Below, piece by piece: positions 22,301-32,078 of a DNA stretch of 64,000 bases. Under the pieces are notes generated by a model. The model was not told the origin of the DNA and did no database searches. It saw only the letters and a list, made by a program, of their open reading frames with translations. Origin of the DNA: Corbicula japonica (taxonomy: Eukaryota > Mollusca > Bivalvia > Venerida > Cyrenidae); contig JAZAYU010000893.1 in assembly GCA_038501625.1 (NCBI GenBank), forward strand, positions 1 through 64,000, written 5' to 3'. How positions within the stretch are numbered: the stretch's first letter is position 1; each line of letters starts with the position of its first letter. Made by a program: the position numbers and the translations under genes.

Positions 22301-25300
22301 TACTACTATTTGTATAAAAAAAGATATTTGAATATATGTTGGGAAGTAATACAATGGGTAAGAAATAATTGAGATAGGAGTAAACTCAGGATTTATTCAA
22401 TCTTTTTTGTAAGCAGTGGATAAACTTAGAGAAATGTGTTCAACTAAATATAAGGTACATAACGTTTCATACATCAGATACATAACTAAACATATGATAT
22501 TTCATGCGAAAACAAAAGAAAACACTTTTTTAATCCATACGGTAGAATTTGACAACGGTACGAGCTGACCAAGTCTTTATTTCATAATGAAGAATCACAT
22601 GACAACAACTTTTATGACTTAGATTTAAACTTCCTCCCTTACATTATAACAATGCACCCTTCATTCAAGTTGACTTGTTACAAGTTGACATAAAAGGTTA
22701 CAAGTTGACCAATGTATGTGTTGACTAGAAACCAAAAAATAAACAATATTGAGAAGAAAGATAGACAATATTAGCTTCTTCCTAATAAAAAATAGATTTT
22801 TTTAGGCTAACCCAGAATTGTACCCCGTTACAAACCTTATGACATGTTTTTAATTTAGACTTCATGCAGTCGTTAACATTTTGACAATAAAAGTGAGAGG
22901 TCGTAGATTTGAATGTCAGCTGCACAGTACTGTTACTTACTGATTTTATTCCCAAAATTAAATTTAGTCTATTTCTTTTTACAATTTGTACCTTTCATGT
23001 AAGTAATATCCATAGTATGTAGACTAAAAAATCTCAAGGTTAGCTGCTTTGATGAACAACGGAAAAGATTTAATGCTTAACATGATAAACATCACTGTGC
23101 ATAGTCTTTTATTTTACAAATAATTACTACAATTGTTAATATTTTGAAACACAAACCTTTGATTATGCACACTCCTCCCAGTTATGTGACTTCTGGAGTT
23201 TGGCCCGTGTGTGGCAAGCATGAATTCAGCAATTTTAAGGTTCTCTAAACCCTTGTCTGTTCTCACACGTTCTGGAACACCATATTGCTGAACACCAGAT
23301 GAAAATGATTTGAAAGCAGTGGATGACTTATTATCTGAGGCTACCTTCAGGTATACTGGAAGCTGTGAATACCCATCAATCCCACCATGGAAAACAAATC
23401 TCCACCTGTAAATAAATATGATTTTATCAAATACTCATGCTATTCCTTAAGCAGCCACAGCCCAATAAATTTAATTATAATAAAAATTCAACACAGATTA
23501 AAACTGCAGATTCTTTTTAAGGTAAGACCTGTGTAATGAATACCTATAGTCCTTTCCGATAAGGGTTGTTATCTCCCTTGGCAAATTACCGTTCCTTTGC
23601 GCTCTTTAGCGTGGAGTGAGATAGTTAACTTCCGGTCGGAGAGTAAAACGAACAAAGGAATATATAGAGAAAGCGAGCAAAAAGTTCTTAAAATAAAAAA
23701 GAGATGATCTATGTTTGTTTGTTCTTCTCAGATTTCGGATTTTTCTTTACTGATACTATGCTTTCAAAAAACCGAACGATTATAATAAAATGGAAAATCA
23801 CAAGTCTTTGTTTTTTTTTTAACCCGAATGTTCTAGCAAACAGATTTCAAAATATAATTAAGGTTGTTTTTTTTCCCAATAACTGTCTTAACTGTTTACT
23901 AATTTTGAAATGTTAGCTGCTTTTGCACATATCCACCTTGATCAGAATTTCATTTACCAAAATCGTTTTTGTTAGATCGCTAATTATCTTAACAAGAAAA
24001 CTAGATTTTTTAATTATGATCATTGACGATTGACGAACAACAAAATTTTATTTTATGGCAACTGATTATGAAAGGTAACACATACCTAATATATTGGTAA
24101 TGCGCTGAGGTCGTACATTAAAAAACTAACTCGATTCATGACATTCCCTTCTCAAATAAAAAAAAGTCTAAAAATACCGAAAAGTTCTTTGAAAACGAGC
24201 GTCCGGCAAAGAGAGATGTTAATTCAAATTCACAACAATTAGAGTTGCTCAACAACAATTGCAAATCGCAGTTCTCATCCCACTGAAGTGTTTGCAACAG
24301 TGTCAACCGCATCGCTAACTTTTAATTTAATTCAATCTTTTTTATTAGTTAATTTTATTTAGAGTCAACAATGAAAATGACGACCGAACCGTCTAACTGA
24401 TCGAAGCGTGTTATGTTCTACCTCATACCGATTAATCATATCTTATTTTCGCACGCTAGTGAAGAGATACAAGCATGTACACTTCAATTATATGTAAATT
24501 CATATCAATAATGAAAAACGAAATCTGCGAATTTTCAATAGACAAATAATTCACAAACATAATTTTCGCTCACGATTTGCATGCACTTTTTGAAAATCAT
24601 GCTTTTTTATTATTTACTATTATTCATATTTAAGAGATCTGTAGTTATGAATGTTAAAAGCGGACTTTTTCTTCCGTCGGGGATTCAGAAATGAAAAAAG
24701 AAAATGTACGCGTTGCAATGTTTTTGTTTTACTCGTGGGCAACGGCATAAGTAATTATCGTCGAATATCGCTAACCTGTTGTTTGATGTCATGTTGCTAA
24801 CTAATGATTCAATGGAAATTTATCATTTTATATATAATAAGTAAAATAAGAAGTGAACCGTTTCCTTTCATACTAGGTGTTTGTTACATCAGAAGCCTTA
24901 TTCAAGAATATGTAAACCGTAAATGAAACATTAGTTTTGACATTACATTACTAATTATGACAGCAAATTTGTACTAATTTAAAAATGTAAGTGAATATCA
25001 TCATCAGCTTATGTATATTCAAACTTGTTGGCAATTTGTATATAAGGTGCGATAATAGCCAGTAACCTTATTCGTGGGGGCGTCCGTGGCCGAGTGGTTA
25101 AGGTTTCCGACTGACAATCACTTGCCCTTCACCGCTGTGAGTTCGAGACCTACCAGGGTCAAGATCTTTCATGTGAGGAAGCTAACCAGCTAGCTTGCGG
25201 AACGTCGGTGGTTCTACCCAGGTGCCCGCTCGAGCCTGAAAATTGCCCGGAGGGGCACCTGGAGTCTTCCTCCACCATGGGAAGCTGGTATGTCCACACC

Positions 25301-28300
25301 ATAATGTCCTCGTTCAGAGGCGGGAGGGACATAAAACTGGGAAGTAACAACAACAACAACAGTAACCTTATTCGTTAAGTTGATATACATAAAATAATCG
25401 GTGTTCAAATGATAACATTTCTTAACCAAAATAAGTGTATGGTTAAATTCGATCTTGTTGTCAATCTAAAAGAATAGTTTGTATTAAATCTGCAACATTA
25501 AAATGATCATTCATTATATTATCACAAGCATGGACTTATAAAAACTTATCGTCGTAACTAAGAAAACTGCACATACAACAGCGCATTCGGTTATTCTAAC
25601 TAGCTTTCGGCGGCCAGCTTTCAGATATTCGCTTGCTTAGTATATGAGCGAGCTATATGAAAAATACATTTTTGTTGTCCAATTGAATAAACATTTCTGT
25701 ATTAAATCAGCAACATTCGAATAATCGTTAATTATATTATCACATCCAATAAAAATAAATGGTCATAACTAAGAAAAATGGCGCTTTCGGTAAATCGGGT
25801 GATCATATTTGCTCACCGGAAGTAGAATTAACCGCGACCTGATTATCAGCAAAGGGAGATAACAACACTTATCGGAAAGGTCTATATCCAGAAGAGTATC
25901 CAAGGGAAGTAACTATAGTATTAAATTAGAATAGATTTCTATCAAGCAAGAGGACCAGGGTTCAAATCCCACTGGAAGCTAATTTTTTTTGTAAGCCTAG
26001 AGCTTAAATAATTGGCATATTTCTTTTTTTCCTGTGTAATTCTGTCATTAAATATAAAATTTTCATGATTTAAACTAAAATAAGCAAAATAATCAAGATT
26101 AAAGGGGTTTTCGCTATCAGAATAGTGTTTATTCAAGTCATCAATTTGAAAATTTCTAAAACTGGACGGTAAACTTCTCTGAAATTTTGTTTAAATGTTG
26201 TTTAAGGTATATAGTTTAAAAATGGTAAAGTTTGATATATTGCACCAATCAGGATTTTGCAGAATTTTCATTAATTTAGTCTCGTGAAATATAAAAAAAT
26301 GCATTTTTTAAATTTATTTGGTCAAAAAATGTCATTTTAAGACAAATTCTGTATTTATATATTACATCTTAAATTGGTTTAGTAAAATATAACATATTTT
26401 GGATAAACTGTAAAAAAATTAGGGTTGAATTTATCAATAACAAAAAATTTTGTCACCGATTAAAGAAATTGGATACTTTCACGTTTTTTCTCACTTTTTT
26501 AAATAAAAAAAGCTAAAAATCTGAAAAACTACACGGTGAAAATCATTAAAATTTTGCATACAAGTCAGTGGTATGAAGCAGTTGATGAAAATATAATCAG
26601 ATGTTGGATTCTTAATAGTGCCTATTACACAGGTCTTACCTTAAATTACAGACTATCATTAGTACATGTATTAATAATAATTCATTACAAGTGACTTATT
26701 CAGATTACCCTGTTTTTGAAGGGCTAGCTGTGAAATGTTTAAAAACAGTTTAGTCTCAATTTAAAATCAGACGTCTGCCCAAACTTCATTAATTTATTGA
26801 TAAATTGCCAAATACTATTATAAAACACCCAAAGCCAAGTAGTCTAATGCATTATGCTTTTAATCTTTTATGCAGGGTAAGCCAATTTGGACACCAGCAA
26901 GGTCAACAACTTTTTTGTGTTGTTTTTTTTTTCTCAAATTAATTAAAAAAAACTCATGGTGCCTGTGACAATTTTGGCTTCAATATACCACAACAAAACT
27001 CTAGAGACTAGTTACTTTTAAGCAACTAATGGCATTCCTAACAAATATTCAGGGTAAAAAAGGGTTCCCTGTAATAAGTCAATAGCCTTATATTAGAAAA
27101 AAAAAATTTGTTAAATTGATTGAGTGGTAATTTGTAAAATACTTACCTTATAAGTTTGTGGTTTGTATCAATGTGCCAAAGAGCCATAGGTGCCCGAACA
27201 GAGTATGTTCTTCTGCGTATTCTGTAGGTCTTGCAAAATATGTTACAGAGTAACACACCAAGTGGATCAACTGTTTGCATGAGTTTCCTGAGTCTCCTGT
27301 GTGTTATCCTAATGCTGTCTGATCTGAGGTGACCCATCATAGTCTTGTATCCAATAGTTGGTAATTCTGCTATTTTAGCACAGATAATTGGTTCAAGTTC
27401 TTCGTCACTTAATGAACAGTAGGTTTCCTTGATTGACATGCCATAATCAGACATTCTATTCTTTATTGTTCTTTCACTAACTGATAACATGGCTGCCATA
27501 TTTTTAATTGAGAATCCGTTCTCAGTAAAGTACAATAGCGTTTCCTCGGGTATATTGAGTACGGTCTACCTTTCATTGATGTGTACACCAAATTAGGGAC
27601 ATTACGGACCATGACCATTACGGACCAGACATAACGGACCAGATTTTAGGACATTACGGACCAGATTTATAGACATTACGGTTCAGATTTATAGACATAA
27701 CGGACCATCTAAAAGACATAATGGACCATCTATAAGACATAACGGACCAGATATATACATATTACGGACCATCTATAGATGGAATATAAATTATAGTAAG
27801 AACTTAAATGCCAATTAAAGCCTGTCGGTAGTTATTTTTTCGCTACTGTATTGGCGATAATTTAAGGGTCATAATAACAACTGGTTAATAAATATGAAAT
27901 GCATTTTTTTTGCAATCAAAATTAGGCCTACAAGGTTTTGACAACAGTTTGCAAAATTACTCAAAATTAATGCCAATCATGCAGGGTTTTCACACAAAAG
28001 AAGCGATCAGCTAGTAGCCTGTTGAAGGCTTGTGCCAGATTGTATGCACCTGTTTAAATTATTTGTATGTTGATGAATACACTGAACACTTAACTGAGGC
28101 ATGTGCCAGACTGTAAGCACCAGCGTAAATTTTTAGTATGTTGATGAATACATAGAATATTTAAATGATAATGTTATTGTTATTTCTTGTTTATTGTTTA
28201 ATGTTTTATTGTGTGGTTGATAAACGTGCTTGTGTCTTTGTGATTGTATTATTTGTTTGTTTTTACCTTTTTACAATAGTTTGCTTGAAACATGCTATAA

Positions 28301-31300
28301 ACACTGTAATCAGTCATTTATGTACTATGTGCTGTTTAATATTTTATTGTGTGGTATATATAGTTGATGTTGTGCTTGTTTGTATTTGTAAATGTGTGCC
28401 TCGTTAAAATTCAACTATTTGTGTGTGGTATGAATTGTTTATTTTTTTGTTTAGTTAAATGTTTTATAGTGAGATTAATGTGCTTTATGGTTGATGTGCT
28501 TGTTCATAAATGTGCTAAATAAATAAGAAACTATTTCTAATTGTTTCTTTCATCCATTATATTAATTCCTGTGTAAAGCAAATGTGTACTTGGGTTACTA
28601 ACACCTTATGGAATTTCACAGGGGTGATCACATAATTGACCGTCAGCTATTGTTCTATATTGAATTCCACGGGAATTTTTCACAGTTATTTGAGAGAAAT
28701 TTGACAGGTGTGCTATCAAAATTAGCAAATTATAACAAGCGTATTCGCCAAAAACGATGTGTGGTAAGTTATACTGGTGTTAATAAATTACAAAAAATGT
28801 TTCATAAATTGATTGTGATATAAACTACTCGAAACCTAAAAATCAATTTAAACAAAATTAATCTTTATATAAGAAAAGTCTTTCGTTACATGAATCTTTA
28901 AATGGTCCGTTATGTTTTCACAATTCATATTAATCTGAAGATGGTCTGTACTGTCTACAATTCTATACATGATGTTTTTAGAAATACATTTTATCCCGGC
29001 TTCTTCCTTTTTCGACGGTACAATCGGCAAATGAAATTATTAGAGGGAATTGTAAAATAAATAATAATATCAGTACACACCATGTTACAACATCCATTTC
29101 TTGCTTTATTTTTCAATAAATTAAATAAAACTAATAAAGTTTACCTTTACATGTTCAACAAGATGGAGGCATCCATTTTTGTATTCCCACATAATGACGT
29201 CATTGTTTTCGACGGTCACATGATATCTACAGGTTGTGTTAGAAAATCATAACCAGTAACATTTAACAACTGTGAAACTCTCAAAATACACTGTAACTAT
29301 TTGTTTGCAACTAGTTATTTTGTTTTGTTTTTTAGTTTTATTATAAAAACAACTATTTATGTCACTGTACAGTCACTTACTCCTCACTCTCTGTGCATTT
29401 GGGGCACAGGAAGGAGTCTCCTCTTCTCAAAACTGCAACTGGGGAGCAGAAGCGGAGATGTACCCATTGATCACACCTCTCACAACATGCCCACTTTACA
29501 ATCGTAAGGTTGATGCAGTATTTCAGTTCAGCTGGGCTGAATCGGCCACACACACAACATACAGCATCGTGTTCATTATCAGAATCATCCGTGTCAGATA
29601 ATGCTGAGACCGCTGGGAAAGTTACACTAACTCCAGATGTGCTAGGCTGTGGCTGGGATGCAAGTGTGGGTCTAGTTTGGGTTTTGCGTTTTGTTTTACC
29701 CTTTAGTGATTTCCCGATGATAGGGGCTTTAGATTTAGGCTCCTTGATTTTGTCAAAGATGACATCTTCAGTTACAGCACGACCTCCCACTACCTTACTC
29801 AAGGTTTTTCTTACCTTGGCTGTACCAACATTCTGAAGCACACTACTGCCTCGTTTCTCTAAAAATGACCTAGCAGAAAGAGTAGTATCTGCAGCCTCGA
29901 CTGTGCTCGTCTGTACTTGAGCTTGTTTTGGAAATGCCAAGGATGGAGCTATTGAACTTTCCGAGATGACATCTGGATTGAACGGGTGAATACCACAACG
30001 TCTGAAGGCGGATTGGATGTTTGAGGGAGTAAGAGTAGCCATATAAACCCGGCATGCAATTTTGCAAACGTCGTAACGGGTTACAACATTACCACCTGAC
30101 TCTCGTAGATGCATGTGGTAAGCAGCATTCCAGGCGTTTTCAAAAGGGTCATAGCAGGTCACGTCCAGGGGCTGCAGAAGGTGGCTGCAGTGCGGGGGCA
30201 GGACGAACAGTATAATATTGTTTTCCCGTGCCCACTGAATGAGTGCCAGGGAAACATGGCTTTTGTGTCCATCATACAATACAAGCACATGGTTACCTGA
30301 GTCACGTGATGGAAGTAATGGTGCCAAGTGATCTTTCATGTAAGTGGAAAAGATATCGGTATTCGACCAGCCTGACTCGGAGACGGTTCCTGATGCACCA
30401 GATGTGGCGCCATCTAACAGTGCTGGTTGCATCCTGATGCCAGGGAATATAAAAAATGGAGGAACCTGGTGACCAACAGCATTCCCACCTCCAATAACCG
30501 TCACTGTCTTTGATCTTCCAGCTGTGACAGCCTGGGCCTTATAGTGAGCACCAGCTATGATTTTCGGAGGCTTGTGCTCAGATTAAGTCCCTTTTCATCA
30601 ACATTATGAATGTGCCCTGGTTTGTCCTTAAGACTGTACTTGTTTAGAATTGAATTCAATTCGTCAAAGTACCTGTCAACGGTTGGTCGAGTGGCTGACT
30701 TGGCACGGGCTATTTCCAGGCTCCGGGGCTGTTTCACTTTCCGCTCTGGCCATCTTTCCAAAAAACTGTAAAGCCATGTCAGACTGAAAGGTTTACCCTT
30801 TTCCCTCAAACCAAGATGAACAGCATTATCACTAGCAAGATTAATTGTCTCCTGTCTCGAATAGCCAAATCCCATCTCAGCCATTGTGAGAAGGTGCTGA
30901 CTGAGGAAGGCTTCCTGTTCTTGGGTGAATGACGTCTGAGGACCCGATCTGACAGTGTCAACACTGATTCTTCCCCTCACTCTATCCTTCAGTGATGTAC
31001 TGGGAATGCCAAACTTCTTGGCCACCCTCTCCACGGGCAGCTTCTGGTCTATAACCATGCTGTACGCATCTGCCATATCATCAGGTGAATACAACCTGTA
31101 ACTTCCACGAGAAGCGGAATGGACCTGAAAGGTTAAAGTAATACTTTTTATAATAGTGTTGAACACTGTGTGAGAGTCTATTATTGAATTAGACTAAGAC
31201 ACATCTGTAGGCACAAATACTTTTGGCGACACCCTGTACATAAATTTTGACATATGACGTCATCACACAATGTTTTGAATGTTGTTGCAGAAGGAGACAT

Positions 31301-32078
31301 AGTATTTTGGGGATATTGTGAACAAGATAAGATTTTATTGGATTTTGAAATAAGATGATTTTTGGGAGTAGTGAACTACAATGAAAATAGTAAGTTTGAT
31401 TATTAAAATATTATAATTACTTTTCTTATTTCCATTTTGAGTTGACGAACGCAAAATGTGCGTCTCCGCCTTTTTGTTTACATCCGTGAACCAAAACAAA
31501 CGGGAAATCTCGCGAGATTGCTTGATTTGCATAATAAACAAACAAGCGTCGAAATTATAAGAACGTCGAAATTGTAAGGCGCCGCGATATATTCTTTATC
31601 ATTCTAAAGATGGTCCGTAATATGTATATATCTGGTCCGTTATGTCTTTTAGATGGTCCGTTATGTCTTTTAGATGGTCCGTAATGTCTATAAATCTGGT
31701 CCGTTATGTCTTTTTTGGTGGTCCGTCATGTCCCAAAATCTGGTCCGTTATGTCTGGTCCGTAATGATCATGGTCCGTAATGTCCCGATACCTGTACACC
31801 AATTCGGGGGTTCCACAAATTTCATGTGAGGCAGATGAGTTATCAGGACTTAGCGTGTTTTCGCTCATAATTAAATCATACGCACGTTTTACTTGGTCCA
31901 GAACTTCGGACACATTAACATGATAAGACAATTGTGTCAGAACAGCCATTAGTGGCATTACCGACTCAAGTTCATACTCCACACGTTCAACGCGATAGTT
32001 TGACACATTGTTTGCAATTTGTGAAATCCTGTCTCTAACTGCTAGCTTAATTTGAGTAAGTCCAGACGATTCCTCCAT
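19114..32078 (-). CDS. HTH plus rve-type integrase-core gene, split by a transposon
   Basis: A minus-strand gene with coding pieces 32078-31793 plus 27591-27147 (one exon, now split), 23405-23157, 21960-21687 and 19320-19114; phases at all three introns join. Seen: an N-terminal helical region (MEESSGLTQIKLAV), a GRP-led helix-turn-helix (ENGFSIKNMAAMLSVSERTI), then an integrase core with first Asp in WHIDTNHK, second in VRTDKGLEN and Glu in SVHNQRIERFW (34 residues between the last two), and the tail RPLRTESNKTPLQLWVMGQI. This family is common in bivalves and fish and is usually treated as transposon-derived. It may be a domesticated integrase or an intron-bearing element. Odd points: a 4.2-kb transposon splits the first exon, and there is a two-base shift near 27550. 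It is probably inactive now unless the insertion is removed. Confidence 0.75.
19372..19725. mobile_element. TTAA-flanked MITE (AGGCACAATGTGGCC ends)
   Basis: TTAA then AGGCACAATGTGGCCATAT at the left is mirrored by ATATGGCCACATTGTGCCT then TTAA at the right. There are 19-bp perfect inverted ends and a body of about 350 bp, non-coding. It lies in the last intron of the integrase-core gene. The TTAA duplication points to a Kolobok- or piggyBac-type mover. Confidence 0.75.
20115..21535. repeat. Eight-copy tandem array of about 151 bp inside a dispersed element
   Basis: The head is 'agagtgccaaactgacacaa' with ATACGCCC, and the tail is GGGCGTATAAAAA. Units start with GGCCATAATTCAGGAGTGC at 20252, 20402, 20551, 20701, 20852, 21003, 21153 and 21305. 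They alternate in part between 'gcggaaacagtaattttgg' and 'gcgtaaaccttattttgg' forms, giving a dimer of about 302 bp. A CCCGCC-rich stretch (21437-21490) precedes the tail. It lies in an intron of the integrase-core gene. Minus-strand open frames over it are by-products of the repeat. Confidence 0.9.
21687..21960 (-). CDS. Integrase-core gene, exon with catalytic Glu
   Basis: Acceptor TTACAG on the minus strand, phase 2 in, 0 out at donor GTAAAT. It encodes the DDE Glu in IERFWRELW, then CTYYNLFRNMELDGIL, LTLHLVYLERIQ and RPLRTESNKTPLQLWVMG. This is the strongly conserved second half of the rve-like core. Confidence 0.8.
22160..22745. repeat. Possible element with GTCAACTTGTAACC motifs at both ends
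   Basis: At the left, CGGTTAACTTGTACC, TTTGTACCC and TTGGTCAACTCTTACC. At the right, the inverted motif appears as TCAAGTTGACTTGTTACAAG and GGTTACAAGTTGACCAA. The ends are not perfect inverted repeats. It lies in an intron; no coding. Confidence 0.4.
23157..23405 (-). CDS. Integrase-core gene, exon with second catalytic Asp
   Basis: Acceptor TTTACAG, phase 2 in and 2 out, donor GTTTGTG. It encodes WRFVFHGGIDGYSQLPVYLK, GVQQYGVPERVRTDKGLEN and GRSVHNQ. The RTDKG Asp is the second metal-binding residue. The GGIDGYSR-like segment is the family signature. Confidence 0.8.
23551..25880. mobile_element. Nested inverted-repeat element (CCTTTCCGATAAG ends)
   Basis: CCTTTCCGATAAGGGTTGTT then ATCTCCCTT at the left mirrors AAGGGAGATAACAACACTTA then TCGGAAAGG at the right, 28 of about 30 positions. 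Both ends have related flanks (CTATAGT / TCTATAT). No protein-like frame is seen in the 2.3 kb interior other than the SINE insertion. Confidence 0.65.
25074..25359 (+). repeat. tRNA-derived SINE with target-site duplication
   Basis: The head GTGGCCGAGTGGTTAAGG is an A-box of tRNA-Ser/Leu type, and GAGTTCGAGACC is a B-box. It is followed by the conserved mollusc SINE body GCACCTGGAGTCTTCCTCCA and a short AAC tail. The flanks AGTAACCTTATTCGT (about 25059 and 25360) are an exact 15-bp target-site duplication, so the insertion is fairly young. Confidence 0.85.
25890..25985 (+). repeat. Possible tRNA-like B-box relic
   Basis: GGGTTCAAATCCCACTGGAA resembles a B-box followed by an acceptor-stem-like stretch, but no A-box with proper spacing is evident. 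It is a likely SINE fragment. Confidence 0.25.
26645..27146. other. Intron of the integrase-core gene
   Basis: AT-rich, with several A- and T-runs. Nothing coding and no repeat structure seen. Confidence 0.4.
27147..27591 (-). CDS. Integrase-core gene, second half of the split first exon
   Basis: It ends at donor GTAAGT (27146-27141), phase 2. It encodes SMKGRPYSI, then after a shift PEETLLYFTENGFSIKNMAA, VSERTIKNRMSDYGMS, KTMMGHLRSDSIRIT and MALWHIDTNHKLI. The helix-turn-helix is at SIKNMAAMLSVSERT and the first DDE Asp is in HIDTNHK. Between GRPYSI and PEET the DNA has two extra bases (AT/TA at about 27550), which breaks the frame. The adjacent TGTACACCAA (27582-27591) is one copy of the target-site duplication of the inserted transposon. 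Confidence 0.7.
27781..29300. other. Non-coding left part of the 4.2-kb transposon
   Basis: AT-rich. It contains loose tandem copies of 'ttgtgccagattgtatgcacc' (about 28030 and 28103) and 'tgttttattgtgtgg' (28188, 28338, 28460). No protein-like frame. It may be an older element or a 3' untranslated region for the minus-strand transposase. Confidence 0.45.
29377..30504 (-). CDS. Pogo-like DDE transposase, catalytic part with PHD-like finger
   Basis: A 375-codon frame that continues 30555-31166 after a one-base shift. Seen: TVIGGGNAVGHQVPPFFIFP, LVLYDGHKSHVSLALIQWAR (second Asp in YDGH), LPPHCSHLLQPLDV (third Asp in PLD; 35 residues lie between these two), then RRCGIHPFNPDVI. The C-terminus adds a C4HC3-like zinc finger: CCVCGRF, WACCERCDQWVHLRFC and FLCPKC, a PHD-type layout. 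The transposase should cut and paste this element. The PHD finger suggests chromatin targeting (inference). The frameshift makes the present copy defective. Confidence 0.85.
   Translation of the reverse strand: MTVIGGGNAVGHQVPPFFIFPGIRMQPALLDGATSGASGTVSESGWSNTDIFSTYMKDHLAPLLPSRDSGNHVLVLYDGHKSHVSLALIQWARENNIILFVLPPHCSHLLQPLDVTCYDPFENAWNAAYHMHLRESGGNVVTRYDVCKIACRVYMATLTPSNIQSAFRRCGIHPFNPDVISESSIAPSLAFPKQAQVQTSTVEAADTTLSARSFLEKRGSSVLQNVGTAKVRKTLSKVVGGRAVTEDVIFDKIKEPKSKAPIIGKSLKGKTKRKTQTRPTLASQPQPSTSGVSVTFPAVSALSDTDDSDNEHDAVCCVCGRFSPAELKYCINLTIVKWACCERCDQWVHLRFCSPVAVLRRGDSFLCPKCTESEE
30555..31166 (-). CDS. Pogo-like transposase, N-terminal HTH part
   Basis: Reads YSPDDMADAYSMVIDQKLPV, ERVAKKFGIPSTSLKDRVRG (a psq/CENP-B-type helix-turn-helix), FTQEQEAFLSQHLLTMAEMG, FSLTWLYSFLERWPERK and PGHIHNVDEKGLNL (first catalytic Asp in NVDEKG). 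The first codons are uncertain: a TTTCAG acceptor precedes VHSASRGSYR, so an upstream exon may exist. The frame breaks near 30580, where one base is missing just after GLNL, and continues in the 29377-30504 frame. Confidence 0.8.
   Translation of the reverse strand: MFNTIIKSITLTFQVHSASRGSYRLYSPDDMADAYSMVIDQKLPVERVAKKFGIPSTSLKDRVRGRISVDTVRSGPQTSFTQEQEAFLSQHLLTMAEMGFGYSRQETINLASDNAVHLGLREKGKPFSLTWLYSFLERWPERKVKQPRSLEIARAKSATRPTVDRYFDELNSILNKYSLKDKPGHIHNVDEKGLNLSTSLRKS
31793..32078 (-). CDS. Integrase-core gene, first half of the split first exon
   Basis: ATG at 32078 (ATGGAGGAATCG), in frame to ELVYR next to the transposon end. It encodes MEESSGLTQIKLAVRDRISQ, IANNVSNYRVERVEYELES and VNVSEVLDQVKRAYDLIMS. 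It is alpha-helical in composition, like the N-terminal region of this family. The ATG is the first in the frame and has an A at -3. The frame then runs into the transposon end, so the natural product stops being read as integrase at 31793. Confidence 0.7.

Larger units (their letters stand above)
23517..26644. mobile_element. TTAA-flanked TIR element, 3.1 kb, with nested insertions
   Basis: TTAA then GGTAAGACCTGTGTAAT at the left and ATTACACAGGTCTTACC then TTAA at the right: a 17-bp perfect inverted repeat and a target-type TTAA at both ends. It sits in the first intron of the integrase-core gene. No transposase is seen in it. The left end is followed almost directly by another inverted-repeat element (23551-25880). 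Confidence 0.8.
27592..31792. mobile_element. 4.2-kb DNA transposon, pogo/CENP-B-like, with subterminal GGTCCGTAATGTC arrays
   Basis: Both ends carry about 180 bp of inverted near-identical sequence built from roughly ten short units of GACATTACGGACCA / GACATAACGGACCA type (27597-27780 and, inverted, 31610-31788). It is flanked by TGTACACCAA at 27582-27591 and 31793-31802, an exact 10-bp direct repeat of the host exon. It contains a minus-strand transposase in two frames (31166-30555 and 30504-29377) and AT-rich non-coding DNA (27781-29300), where one extra internal ATGGTCCGTTATG lies at about 28900. The DDE domain is pogo-like, but pogo elements are known for TA duplications, so the 10-bp duplication is odd. 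Confidence 0.8.
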
